A DNA stretch of 64,000 nt from positions 14,255,282-14,319,281 of the forward strand of contig OX392536.1 in NCBI GenBank assembly GCA_947623455.1. The letters run 5' to 3'. The translations under genes were made by a program, and so were the position numbers. Positions 23,195-35,567 of the stretch are shown one piece after another. Positions within the stretch are counted from its first letter, which is position 1. Each line of letters opens with the position of its first letter. A model generated the notes under the pieces. It saw nothing but the letters and a program-made list of their open reading frames with translations, did not search any database and was not told the origin of the DNA. The stretch comes from Mimachlamys varia. Lineage: Eukaryota; Mollusca; Bivalvia; Pectinida; Pectinidae.

Positions 23195-24440
23195 TCTTGG
23201 CACCCACCATCGATGATTTTTTCATTCGTTCTTAGAAAGTTGGATCTTTCTTTTTTTCCCCCTTTCATTTACCACATGTATTTAATCTTAAAGTTTAAAA
23301 TGAACTTAAAGCATTTCTCTTAAAAATTAATCAGTTTTGTTTGTTCCAAAATCCAAAACTTTAAGGAAGATCCATCTTGTAATTTAAAAAAAAATGACCA
23401 TAATATACTTTCATAGTCAAAATACAAGATGGATGCCAGATCAAAAGTCAGCAATATTTTTCCCCGGGTGGTCCAAAAACAAGATCATGCACAATAGGGA
23501 CCACGGGGAACCTGTATATAAAGTTTGAATGGGATCCATCCACTTCTTCTCAAGAAATAGCAATCACAAACTTCTAATGCAAAATTGAAGATGGCCACCT
23601 GTTAGCCATGTTGTTTTTCAACTTAGCTCAAAAATTGTACAATGCACACCTATAAGTACCAAGGGGAACCTGCACATGAAATTTGAGAAATATCCATCCA
23701 GTCACTTTTCAAGTTATAACAGTAAAAAAAAATTGTTTAAGGATGGACGAAGGACCACGGATGCAGGGTGATTTGGATAGCCCACCTTCTGATGATGGTT
23801 GACTAAAAACAACCATAATATAGTGGTAGTAAACATAGAGGATGGCTACTGGTGGCCATATTTTCTCACTAGAGCAGTCTAAAAATTAGACCATGCACAA
23901 CTAGCTAGAGACCAAACAGAACCTGCTTATGAAATTTTAGGAGAATCAATCCGGTAGTTCCCGAGACATAGTAACACAAACTATCCCTATCAAAATGTAA
24001 AAAGGCCGTCTGAAACCAAATGGTTTTATGAATCACCTCAAAAAACTGGACAATGCACAACTGGGGACCAAGGGGAACCTCCATATGAAATTTGAGAAAG
24101 GTTCCTTCCTAAACTTATCAAGAAATAGCAATCACAAACTATAAATGTGAAATCCAAGATGGCTGCCTGTTAGCCATACTGTATTTCCGATCAGCCAAAC
24201 AACTGTACCATGCACAACTAGGCACTAAGGGGGAACCTATATATTAAATCTGAGTAAGATCCATAAAATTCTTCTCAAGAAATAGCCGTAACAAACTTTC
24301 AATACCAAAATCCAAGATGTCCGCCTTTCAGTCATTTTGTTTTTTCCGACCAGTCCCAAAATCAAAAGGGCAAAACTAGACACCAAGGGGAACCTAAATA
24401 TCAAATTTGATCAGAATCCATAAAGTTCTTCTCAAGAAAT
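23195..24440 (+). mobile_element. CCCACCATC-family element with extra core modules, cut by the 24-bp array
   Basis: It starts TTGGCACCCACCATCGATGA and reaches a first end, GCCCACCTTCTGATGATGGT, then TGACTAAAA, at about 23806. Further core modules of the same family follow (CAAGATGGCTGCCTGTTAGC, TCTCAAGAAATAGC). These stop at AAATAGTGATAACC, where the 24-bp array begins, so no second 3' end remains. This is either two overlapping copies or one element with an internal end. No coding capacity is seen. Confidence 0.65.
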
Positions 24441-25864
24441 AGTGATAACCTGTTACATATTACTTAACCTTACCTGTAACATATTACTTAACCTTACCTG
24501 TAATATATTAGTTAACCTTACCTGTAATATATTGGTTAACTTTACCTGTAACATATTACTTAACCTTACCTGTAACATATTGGTTAACTTTACCTATAAT
24601 ATATTGGTTAACCTTACCTGTAATATATTAGTTAACCTTACCTGTAATATATTGGTTAACTTTACCTGTAAACTATTACTTAACCTTACCTGTAACATAT
24701 TGGTTAACTTTACCTGTAACATATTGGTTAACCTTACCTGTAATATATTAGTTAACCTTACCTGTAATATATTGGTTAACTTTACCTGTAACATATTGGT
24801 TAACCTTACCTGTAACATATTACTTAACCTTACCTGTAATATATTACTTAACCTTACCTGTAATATATTGGTTAACCTTACCTGTAACATATAGGTCAAC
24901 CTTACCTGTAATATATTGGTAAACCTTACCTGTAATATATTGGTTAACTTTACCTGTTATATATTGGTTAACTTTACCTGTAATATATTATTATACCTTA
25001 CGCATAACATATTACTTAACCTTACCTGTAACATATAGGTTAACCTTACCTGTAACTTATTGGTTAACTTTACCTGTAATATATTGGTTAACCTTACCTG
25101 TAATATATTGATTAACTTTACCTGTAACATATTGTTAACCTTACCTGTAATATATTAGTTAACCTTACCTGTAATATATTGGTTAACTTTACCTGTAACA
25201 TATTGGTTAACCTTACCTGTAATATATTAGTTAACCTTACCTGTAATATATTGGTTAACTTTACCTGTAACATATTGGTTAACCTTACCTGTAACATATT
25301 GGTCAACCTTACCTGTAATATATTGGTTAACCTTACCTGTAACATATTGGTTAACCTTACCTGTAAACTATTACTTAACCTTACCTGTAACATATTGGTT
25401 AACTTTACCTGTAACATATTGGTTAACCTTACCTGTAATATATTGGTTAACTTTACCTGTAACATATTGGTTAACTTTACCTGTAATATATTGGTCAACC
25501 TTACCTGTAATATATTGGTTAACTTTACCTGTAATATATTGGTTAACTTTACCTGTAACATATTGGTTAACTTTACCTGTAATATATTGGTTAATTTTAC
25601 CTGTAACATATTACTTAACCTTACCTGTAATATATTGGTTAACTTTACCTGTAATAAATTGGTTAACCTTACCTGTAATATATTGGTTAACTTTCCCTGT
25701 AATATATTGGTTAACTTTACCTGTAATATATTGGTTAACTTTACCTGTAATATATTGGTTAACTTTCCCTGTAATATATTGGTTAACTTTACCTGTAATA
25801 TATTGGTTAACTTTACCTGTAATATATTGGTTAACCTTACCTGTAACATATTGGTTAACTTTAC
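24441..25864. repeat. 24-bp minisatellite built from the exon-intron junction of exon 26207-25865, about 59 copies
   Basis: On the gene strand the unit is CAATATGTTACAG|GTAAAG followed by TTAAC. The first 13 bases match the exon's last 13 (CAGTATGTTACAG), and the next 11 match the intron start. Each unit thus repeats a consensus CAG|GTAAG-type donor. Because 24 is a multiple of three, the exon frame continues as repeated KVNQYITG for about ten units until a stop near 25611. Long frames of up to 280 codons on both strands are by-products of this periodicity. Variants include TCAAC, AAACTATTACTTAAC and TTTCCCTG forms. Confidence 0.95.
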
Positions 25865-26207
25865 CTGTAACATACTGTTTGCAGGTACAGCTTCCATCTT
25901 CTTTATCACATCCTGCTACGTTTGTATCTTTGCCCTGTGTATTACATGCACAAGGCTGACAACCTTCCACACTGGGATCGGACAAGCCATATGTATTGGC
26001 TGCACACTTGTTACATTGTGAATTAATCACATTATTTTTACACACACATGTTCCATCATTATTGCAGCTTTGACTTCCTGTTTGATTACAGGATGAGCAT
26101 GGCATGCAGCCATCAGCATTGGTTTCAGTGAGGTTATAGTATAGGTGTTTACAGTGGTCACAGTGGTAGCCTTCCACGTTAGCTTTACACACACATCCTC
26201 CACCTTC
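25865..26207 (-). CDS. Internal exon, laminin-type EGF-like modules (partial, complete, partial)
   Basis: A 343-bp exon (114 codons plus 1 nt). The 3' splice site is TTTATTTTGCAG with a branch-like TACTAG upstream; the 5' splice site is ACAG|GTAAAG. The peptide starts EGGGCVCKANVEG and ends SCTCKQYVT plus a split Gly. Cysteines at exon residues 5, 7, 16, 19, 34, 37, 40, 48, 54, 56, 65, 68, 83, 86, 88, 100, 107 and 109 follow laminin-EGF spacing: the tail of one module, one full module, and the start of a third. YNLT (residues 24-27) is a possible N-glycosylation site. One module has PCSSC where PCxC is usual. An AG four bases further in (at 26203-26204) would give a phase-1 start instead and cannot be excluded. 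The donor lies directly against a 24-bp tandem array that repeats this very junction. The role is inferred to be extracellular or structural; there is no signal peptide or membrane segment here. Confidence 0.88.
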
Positions 26208-26340
26208 CTGCAAAATAAACATCTAGTATAGGAACAGTAGAGAAGCAATAGTGAAACTAGTATATAAGTGCATGTTAAGGATTCACAGTGGTCTAAGTAT
26301 ATGTATTTATTATATATGTTAATGAATTTCATGAGTCTAA
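26208..26340 (-). promoter_or_regulatory. Unique intron end with branch-like site and acceptor of exon 26207
   Basis: About 130 bp of non-repetitive sequence separate the giant array from the exon. On the minus strand it ends CTATACTAGATG, then TTTATTTTGCAG. TACTAG lies about 19 bases before the AG and is a plausible branch point. The array therefore stops short of the acceptor signals, unlike the arrays that begin exactly at donors. Confidence 0.6.
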
Positions 26341-27409
26341 TTAAGTAAGTATGTGATAATGACATACAGGTGTCTAAGTAAGTATGTGTTAATGACAAAC
26401 AGGAGTGTAAGTAAGTATGTGGTAATGATATACAGGAGTGTAAGTAAGTATGTGTTAATGATATACAGGAGTGTAAGTAAGTATGTGTTAATGATATACA
26501 GGAGTGTAAGTAAGTATGTGATAATGATATACAGGAGTGTAAGTAAGTATGTGTTAATGACAAACAGGAGTGTAAGTAAGTATGTGGTAATGATATACAG
26601 GAGTGTAAGTAAGTATGTGTTAATGATATACAGGAGTGTAAGTAAGTATGTGATAATGATATACAGGAGTGTAAGTAAGTATGTGTTAATGACAAACAGG
26701 AGTGTAGGTACAAAAGTATGTGTTAATGATATACAGGAGTGTAAGTAAGTATGTGTTAATAACATACAGGAGTGTAAGTAAGTATGTGGTAATGATATAC
26801 AGGAGTGTAAGTAAGTATGTGGTAATGATATACAGGAGTGTAAGTAAGTATGTGGTAATGATATACAGGAGTGTAAGTAAGTATGTGTTAATGATATACA
26901 GGAGTGTAAGTAAGTATGTGTTAATGACAAACAGGAGTGTAAGTAAGTATGTGTTAATGACAAACAGGAGTGTTGGTACAAAAGTATGTGTTAATGATAT
27001 ACAGGAGTGTAAGTAAGTATGTGTTAATAACATACAGGAGTGTAAGTAAGTATGTGGTAATGATATACAGGAGTGTAAGTAAGTATGTGGTAATGATATA
27101 CAGGAGTGTAAGTAAGTATGTGGTAATGATATACAGGAGTGTAAGTAAGTATGTGTTAATGATATACAGGAGTGTAAGTAAGTATGTGTTAATGACAAAC
27201 AGGAGTGTAAGTAAGTATGTGGTAATGATATACAGGAGTGTAAGTAAGTATGTGTTAATGATATACAGGAGTGTAAGTAAGTATGTGTTAATGACAAACA
27301 GGAGTGTAAGTAAGTATGTGGTAATGATATACAGGAGTGTAAGTAAGTATGTGTTAATGACAAACAGGAGTGTAGGTACAAAAGTATGTGTTAATGATAT
27401 ACAGGAGTG

Positions 27410-28999
27410 TAAGTAAGTATGTGTTAATGATATACAGGAGTGTAAGTAAGTATGTGGTAATGATATACAGGAGTGTAAGTAAGTATGTGGTAATGATATA
27501 CAGGAGTGTAAGGTAATTACTATGTGGTAATGATATACAGGAGTGTAAGTAAGTATGTGCTAATAACATACAGGAGTGTAAGTAAGTATGTGGTAATGAT
27601 ATACAGGAGTGTAAGTAAGTATGTGGTAATGATATACAGGAGTGTAAGTAAGTATGTGTTAATAACATACAGGAGTGTAAGTAAGTATGTGGTAATGATA
27701 TACAGGAGTGTAAGTAAGTATGTGGTAATGACATACAGGAGTGTAAGTTACTATGTGGTAATGACATACAGGAGTGTAAGTTAGTGTGTGTTAATGACAA
27801 ACAGGAGTGTAAGTAAGTATATGGTAAGACATACAGGAGTGTAAGTAAGTATGTGTTAATGATATACAGGAGTGTAAGTAAGTATGTGGTAATGATATAC
27901 AGGAGTGTAAGTAAGTATGTGTTAATGATATAAAGGAATGTAAGTAAGTATATGGTAAGACATACAGGAGTGTAAGTAAGTATGTGTTAATAACATACAG
28001 GAGTGTATAAGTAAGTATGTGTTAATAACATACAGGAGTGTAAGTAAGTATGTGTTAATAACATACAGGAGTGTAAGTAAGTATGTGTTAATGACATACA
28101 GGAGTGTAAGTAAGTATGTGTTAATAACATACAGGAGTGTAAGTAAGTATGTGGTAATGATATACAGGAATGTAAGCAATATGTGTTAATAACATACAGG
28201 AGTGTAAGTAAGTATGTGTTAATGATATACAGGAGTGTAAGTAAGTATGTGGTAATGATATACAGGAGTGTAAGTAAGTATGTGGTAATGATATACAGGA
28301 GTGTAAGGTAATTACTATGTGGTAATGATATACAGGAGTGTAAGTAAGTATGTGCTAATAACATACAGGAGTGTAAGTAAGTATGTGGTAATGATATACA
28401 GGAGTGTAAGTAAGTATGTGGTAATGATATACAGGAGTGTAAGTAAGTATGTGTTAATAACATACAGGAGTGTAAGTAAGTATGTGGTAATGATATACAG
28501 GAGTGTAAGTAAGTATGTGGTAATGACATACAGGAGTGTAAGTTACTATGTGGTAATGACATACAGGAGTGTAAGTTAGTGTGTGTTAATGACAAACAGG
28601 AGTGTAAGTAAGTATATGGTAAGACATACAGGAGTGTAAGTAAGTATGTGTTAATGATATACAGGAGTGTAAGTAAGTATGTGGTAATGATATACAGGAG
28701 TGTAAGTAAGTATGTGTTAATGATATAAAGGAATGTAAGTAAGTATATGGTAAGACATACAGGAGTGTAAGTAAGTATGTGTTAATAACATACAGGAGTG
28801 TATAAGTAAGTATGTGTTAATAACATACAGGAGTGTAAGTAAGTATGTGTTAATAACATACAGGAGTGTAAGTAAGTATGTGTTAATGACATACAGGAGT
28901 GTAAGTAAGTATGTGTTAATAACATACAGGAGTGTAAGTAAGTATGTGGTAATGATATACAGGAATGTAAGCAATATGTGTTAATAACATACAGGAGTG
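27410..28999. repeat. 795-bp higher-order repeat, two copies
   Basis: Sequence from about 27410 to 28204 recurs at 28205 to 28999, including the rare GTAAGGTAATTACTATGTGG and GTGCTAATAAC variants. I saw no difference between the copies by eye. Confidence 0.85.
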
Positions 29000-31900
29000 T
29001 AAGTAAGTATGTGGTAATGATATACAGGAGTGTAAGTAAGTATGTGGTAATGACATACAGGAGTGTAAGTTAGTGTGTGTTAATGACATACAGGAGTGTA
29101 AGTTAGTATGTGGTAATGATATACAGGAGTGTAAGTAAGTATGTGGTAATGATATACAGGAATGTAGGTATGTGTTAATGATATGCAGGAGTGTAAGTAA
29201 GTATGTGGTAATGATATACAGGATTGTAAGTATGTGTTAATGATATACAGGAGTGTAAGTATGTGGTAATGATATACAGGAGTGTAAGTATGTGTTAATG
29301 ATATACAGGAGTGTAAGTATGTGTTAATGACATACAGGAGTGTAAGTAAGTATGTGTTAATGACATACAGGAGTGTAAGTAAGTATGTGTTAATAACATA
29401 CAGGAGTGTAAGTAAGTATGTGGTAAAGATATACAGGAGTGTAAGTAAGTATGTGTTAATGACATACAGGAGTGTAAGTAAGTATGTGGTAATGATATAC
29501 AGGAGTGTAAGTAAGTATGTGGTAATGATATACACGAGTGTAAGTATGTGTTAATGATATACAGGAGTGTAAGTAAGTATGTGGTAATGATATACAGGAG
29601 TGTAAGTATCTGTTAATGACATACAGGAGTGTAAGTAAGTATGTGGTAATGATATACAGGAGTGTAAGTAAGTATGTGTTAATGATATAAAGGAGTGTAA
29701 GTATGTGTTAATGATATACAGGAGGGTAAGTAAGTATGTGGTAATGATATACAGGAGTGTAAGTAAGCATGTGTTAATTACATACAGGAGTGTAAGTAAG
29801 TATGTGGTAATGATATACAGGAGTGTAAGTATGTGTTAATGATATACAGGAGTGTTAGTAATTATGTGGTAATGATATACAGGAGTGTAAGTATGTGTTA
29901 ATGATATACAGGAATGTAAGTTAGTATGTGGTAATGATATACAGGGGTGTAAGTATGTGTTAATGATATACAGGAGTGTAAGTATGTATATGGTAAGACA
30001 TACAGGAGTGTAAGTAAGTATGTGTTAATAATATACAGGAGTGTAAGTATGTGTTAATGATATACAGGAGTGTAAGTAAGTATGTGGTAATGATATACAG
30101 GAGTGTAAGTATGTATATGGTAAGATATACAGGAGTGTAAGTAAGTATGTGGTAAGACATACAGGAGTGTAAGTATGTGTTAATGATATACAGGAGTGTA
30201 AGTAAGTATGTGTTAATGATATACAGGAGTGTAAGTATGTATATGGTAAGATATACAGGAGTGTAAGTAAGTATATGGTAAGACATACAGGAGTGTAAGT
30301 ATGTGTTAATGATATACAGGAATGTAAGTAAGTATGTGTTAATGATATACAGGAGTGTAAGTAAGTATGTGTTAATGATATACAGGAGTGTAAGTATGTA
30401 TGTGTCAATGACAAACAGAAGTGTAAGTAAGTATATGGTAAGACATACAGGAGTTTAAGTAAGTATGTGTTAATGATATACAGGAGTGTAAGTATGTGTT
30501 AATGATATACAGGAGTGTAAGTAAGTATGTGGTAATGACAAACAGGAGTGTAAGTAAATATGTGTTAATGATATACAGGAGTGTAAGTATGTGTTAATGA
30601 TATACAGGAGTGTAAGTAAGTATGTGGTAATGATATACAGGAGTGTAAGTAAGTATGTGTTAATGATATACAGGAGTGTAAGTAATATGTGTTAATAACA
30701 TACAGGAGTGTAAGTAAGTATGTGGTAATGATATACAGGAGTGTAAGGAAGTATGTGTTAATAACATACAGGAGTGTAAGTAAGTATGTGGTAATGATAT
30801 ACAGGAGTGTAAGTAAGTATGTGTTAATAACATACAGGAGTGTAAGTAAGTATGTGGTAATGATATACAGGAGTGTAAGTAAGTATGTGGTAATGACATA
30901 CAGGAGTGTAAGTTACTATGTGGTAATGACATACAGGAGTGTAAGTTAGTGTGTGTTAATGACAAACAGGAGTGTAAGTAAGTATATGGTAAGACATACA
31001 GGAGTGTAAGTAAGTATGTGTTAATGATATACAGGAGTGTAAGTAAGTATGTGGTAATGATATACAGGAGTGTAAGTAAGTATGTGTTAATGATATAAAG
31101 GAATGTAAGTAAGTATATGGTAAGACATACAGGAGTGTAAGTAAGTATGTGTTAATAACATACAGGAGTGTATAAGTAAGTATGTGTTAATAACATACAG
31201 GAGTGTAAGTAAGTATGTGTTAATAACATACAGGAGTGTAAGTAAGTATGTGTTAATGACATACAGGAGTGTAAGTAAGTATGTGTTAATAACATACAGG
31301 AGTGTAAGTAAGTATGTGGTAATGATATACAGGAATGTAAGCAATATGTGTTAATAACATACAGGAGTGTAAGTAAGTATGTGGTAATGATATACAGGAG
31401 TGTAAGTAAGTATGTGGTAATGACATACAGGAGTGTAAGTTAGTGTGTGTTAATGACATACAGGAGTGTAAGTTAGTATGTGGTAATGATATACAGGAGT
31501 GTAAGTAAGTATGTGGTAATGATATACAGGAATGTAGGTATGTGTTAATGATATGCAGGAGTGTAAGTAAGTATGTGGTAATGATATACAGGATTGTAAG
31601 TATGTGTTAATGATATACAGGAGTGTAAGTATGTGGTAATGATATACAGGAGTGTAAGTATGTGTTAATGATATACAGGAGTGTAAGTATGTGTTAATGA
31701 CATACAGGAGTGTAAGTAAGTATGTGTTAATGACATACAGGAGTGTAAGTAAGTATGTGTTAATAACATACAGGAGTGTAAGTAAGTATGTGGTAAAGAT
31801 ATACAGGAGTGTAAGTAAGTATGTGTTAATGACATACAGGAGTGTAAGTAAGTATGTGGTAATGATATACAGGAGTGTAAGTAAGTATGTGGTAATGATA

Positions 31901-34900
31901 TACACGAGTGTAAGTATGTGTTAATGATATACAGGAGTGTAAGTAAGTATGTGGTAATGATATACAGGAGTGTAAGTATCTGTTAATGACATACAGGAGT
32001 GTAAGTAAGTATGTGGTAATGATATACAGGAGTGTAAGTAAGTATGTGTTAATGATATAAAGGAGTGTAAGTATGTGTTAATGATATACAGGAGGGTAAG
32101 TAAGTATGTGGTAATGATATACAGGAGTGTAAGTAAGCATGTGTTAATTACATACAGGAGTGTAAGTAAGTATGTGGTAATGATATACAGGAGTGTAAGT
32201 ATGTGTTAATGATATACAGGAGTGTTAGTAATTATGTGGTAATGATATACAGGAGTGTAAGTATGTGTTAATGATATACAGGAATGTAAGTTAGTATGTG
32301 GTAATGATATACAGGGGTGTAAGTATGTGTTAATGATATACAGGAGTGTAAGTATGTATATGGTAAGACATACAGGAGTGTAAGTAAGTATGTGTTAATA
32401 ATATACAGGAGTGTAAGTATGTGTTAATGATATACAGGAGTGTAAGTAAGTATGTGGTAATGATATACAGGAGTGTAAGTATGTATATGGTAAGATATAC
32501 AGGAGTGTAAGTAAGTATGTGGTAAGACATACAGGAGTGTAAGTATGTGTTAATGATATACAGGAGTGTAAGTAAGTATGTGTTAATGATATACAGGAGT
32601 GTAAGTATGTATATGGTAAGATATACAGGAGTGTAAGTAAGTATATGGTAAGACATACAGGAGTGTAAGTATGTGTTAATGATATACAGGAATGTAAGTA
32701 AGTATGTGTTAATGATATACAGGAGTGTAAGTAAGTATGTGTTAATGATATACAGGAGTGTAAGTATGTATGTGTCAATGACAAACAGAAGTGTAAGTAA
32801 GTATATGGTAAGACATACAGGAGTTTAAGTAAGTATGTGTTAATGATATACAGGAGTGTAAGTATGTGTTAATGATATACAGGAGTGTAAGTAAGTATGT
32901 GGTAATGACAAACAGGAGTGTAAGTAAATATGTGTTAATGATATACAGGAGTGTAAGTATGTGTTAATGATATACAGGAGTGTAAGTAAGTATGTGGTAA
33001 TGATATACAGGAGTGTAAGTAAGTATGTGTTAATGATATACAGGAGTGTAAGTAATATGTGTTAATAACATACAGGAGTGTAAGTAAGTATGTGGTAATG
33101 ATATACAGGAGTGTAAGGAAGTATGTGTTAATAACATACAGGAGTGTAAGTAAGTATGTGGTAATGATATACAGGAGTGTAAGTAAGTATGTGTTAATAA
33201 CATACAGGAGTGTAAGTAAGTATGTGGTAATGATATACAGGAGTGTAAGTAAGTATGTGGTAATGACATACAGGAGTGTAAGTTACTATGTGGTAATGAC
33301 ATACAGGAGTGTAAGTTAGTGTGTGTTAATGACAAACAGGAGTGTAAGTAAGTATATGGTAAGACATACAGGAGTGTAAGTAAGTATGTGTTAATGATAT
33401 ACAGGAGTGTAAGTAAGTATGTGGTAATGATATACAGGAGTGTAAGTAAGTATGTGTTAATGATATAAAGGAATGTAAGTAAGTATATGGTAAGACATAC
33501 AGGAGTGTAAGTAAGTATGTGTTAATAACATACAGGAGTGTATAAGTAAGTATGTGTTAATAACATACAGGAGTGTAAGTAAGTATGTGTTAATAACATA
33601 CAGGAGTGTAAGTAAGTATGTGTTAATGACATACAGGAGTGTAAGTAAGTATGTGTTAATAACATACAGGAGTGTAAGTAAGTATGTGGTAATGATATAC
33701 AGGAATGTAAGCAATATGTGTTAATAACATACAGGAGTGTAAGTAAGTATGTGGTAATGATATACAGGAGTGTAAGTAAGTATGTGGTAATGACATACAG
33801 GAGTGTAAGTTAGTGTGTGTTAATGACATACAGGAGTGTAAGTTAGTATGTGGTAATGATATACAGGAGTGTAAGTAAGTATGTGGTAATGATATACAGG
33901 AATGTAGGTATGTGTTAATGATATGCAGGAGTGTAAGTAAGTATGTGGTAATGATATACAGGATTGTAAGTATGTGTTAATGATATACAGGAGTGTAAGT
34001 ATGTGGTAATGATATACAGGAGTGTAAGTATGTGTTAATGATATACAGGAGTGTAAGTATGTGTTAATGACATACAGGAGTGTAAGTAAGTATGTGTTAA
34101 TGACATACAGGAGTGTAAGTAAGTATGTGTTAATAACATACAGGAGTGTAAGTAAGTATGTGGTAATGATATACAGGAGTGTAAGTAAGTATGTGTTAAT
34201 GACATACAGGAGTGTAAGTAAGTATGTGGTAATGATATACAGGAGTGTAAGTAAGTATGTGGTAATGATATACACGAGTGTAAGTATGTGTTAATGATAT
34301 ACAGGAGTGTAAGTAAGTATGTGGTAATGATATACAGGAGTGTAAGTATCTGTTAATGACATACAGGAGTGTAAGTAAGTATGTGGTAATGATATACAGG
34401 AGTGTAAGTAAGTATGTGTTAATGATATAAAGGAGTGTAAGTATGTGTTAATGATATACAGGAGGGTAAGTAAGTATGTGGTAATGATATACAGGAGTGT
34501 AAGTAAGCATGTGTTAATTACATACAGGAGTGTAAGTAAGTATGTGGTAATGATATACAGGAGTGTAAGTATGTGTTAATGATATACAGGAGTGTTAGTA
34601 ATTATGTGGTAATGATATACAGGAGTGTAAGTATGTGTTAATGATATACAGGAATGTAAGTTAGTATGTGGTAATGATATACAGGGGTGTAAGTATGTGT
34701 TAATGATATACAGGAGTGTAAGTGTGTATATGGTAAGACATACAGGAGTGTAAGTAAGTATGTGTTAATAATATACAGGAGTGTAAGTATGTGTTAATGA
34801 TATACAGGAGTGTAAGTAAGTATGTGGTAATGATATACAGGAGTGTAAGTATGTATATGGTAAGATATACAGGAGTGTAAGTAAGTATGTGGTAAGACAT

Positions 34901-35519
34901 ACAGGAGTGTAAGTATGTGTTAATGATATACAGGAGTGTAAGTAAGTATGTGTTAATGATATACAGGAGTGTAAGTATGTATATGGTAAGATATACAGGA
35001 GTGTAAGTAAGTATATGGTAAGACATACAGGAGTGTAAGTATGTGTTAATGATATACAGGAATGTAAGTAAGTATGTGTTAATGATATACAGGAGTGTAA
35101 GTAAGTATGTGTTAATGATATACAGGAGTGTAAGTATGTATGTGTCAATGACAAACAGAAGTGTAAGTAAGTATATGGTAAGACATACAGGAGTTTAAGT
35201 AAGTATGTGTTAATGATATACAGGAGTGTAAGTATGTGTTAATGATATACAGGAGTGTAAGTAAGTATGTGGTAATGACAAACAGGAGTGTAAGTAAATA
35301 TGTGTTAATGATATACAGGAGTGTAAGTATGTGTTAATGATATACAGGAGTGTAAGTAAGTATGTGGTAATGATATACAGGAGTGTAAGTAAGTATGTGT
35401 TAATGATATACAGGAGTGTAAGTAATATGTGTTAATAACATACAGGAGTGTAAGTAAGTATGTGGTAATGATATACAGGAGTGTAAGGAAGTATGTGTTA
35501 ATAACATACAGGAGTGTAA
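28330..35519. repeat. 2,370-bp higher-order repeat, about three copies
   Basis: Marker variants (AGGAATGTAAGCAATATGTG, TACACGAGTG, GGAGGGTAAG, ATATACAGGGGTG, GTGTCAATGACAAACAGAAG) recur at exactly 2,370-bp offsets, for example 28717/31087/33457 and 29960/32330/34700. Only scattered single-base differences are visible. The first copy overlaps the second 795-bp unit. Confidence 0.9.
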
Positions 35520-35567
35520 CTAAGTATGTGGTAATGATATACAGGAGTGTAAGTAAGTATTTGTTAA

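Larger units (their letters stand above)
3270..26207 (-). other. Partial gene: laminin-type EGF and IPT/TIG extracellular protein
   Basis: This span holds the exons I assign to one minus-strand gene. In transcription order they are 26207-25865, 17128-16959, possibly 12390-12309, and 3424-3270. The first two join with a split glycine codon (phase 1), and the second ends in phase 0, matching the phase-0 start of the IPT/TIG exon. Seen: laminin-EGF cysteine spacing, then an IPT/TIG signature, with consensus splice sites. Known: such modules build extracellular adhesion, matrix or receptor proteins. Inferred: all exons belong to one transcript. The EGF part resembles usherin-type laminin EGF repeats, but vertebrate usherin follows them with fibronectin III domains, so a symbol is not justified. 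The gene continues beyond the window upstream, because exon 26207 starts mid-module behind an acceptor and more than 37 kb of intron. It probably also continues downstream, because the IPT/TIG domain is cut by a donor. Confidence 0.6.
26341..35567. repeat. Hierarchical minisatellite of 29-33-bp monomers, first tract
   Basis: The main monomer is AGGAGTGTAAGTAAGTATGT followed by GGTAATGATATAC (33 bp). Shorter forms lack one GTAA (29 bp), and 32-bp forms have ATGGTAAGACATAC or TATGGTAAGATATAC. A variant with GGTACAAAAG marks the exon-proximal blocks at about 26705, 26975 and 27372. The array is in the intron upstream of exon 26207, and on the transcribed strand it reads ATACTTACTTACACTCCTG. Numerous open frames of 85-230 codons on both strands are due to monomers of 33 bp and have no protein signature. 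Confidence 0.96.

Noticed and set aside
25179..26021. 280-codon plus-strand frame rich in NILVNLTC
   Set aside because: It is a shadow of the 24-bp array, antisense to the EGF exon.
26337..29554. Long open frames in both directions in the giant array (products rich in HSCISLTHTYL or YRSVSKYV)
   Set aside because: They arise because the main monomer is 33 bp with few stops. They overlap on both strands, break at 29- and 32-bp monomers, and show no protein signature.
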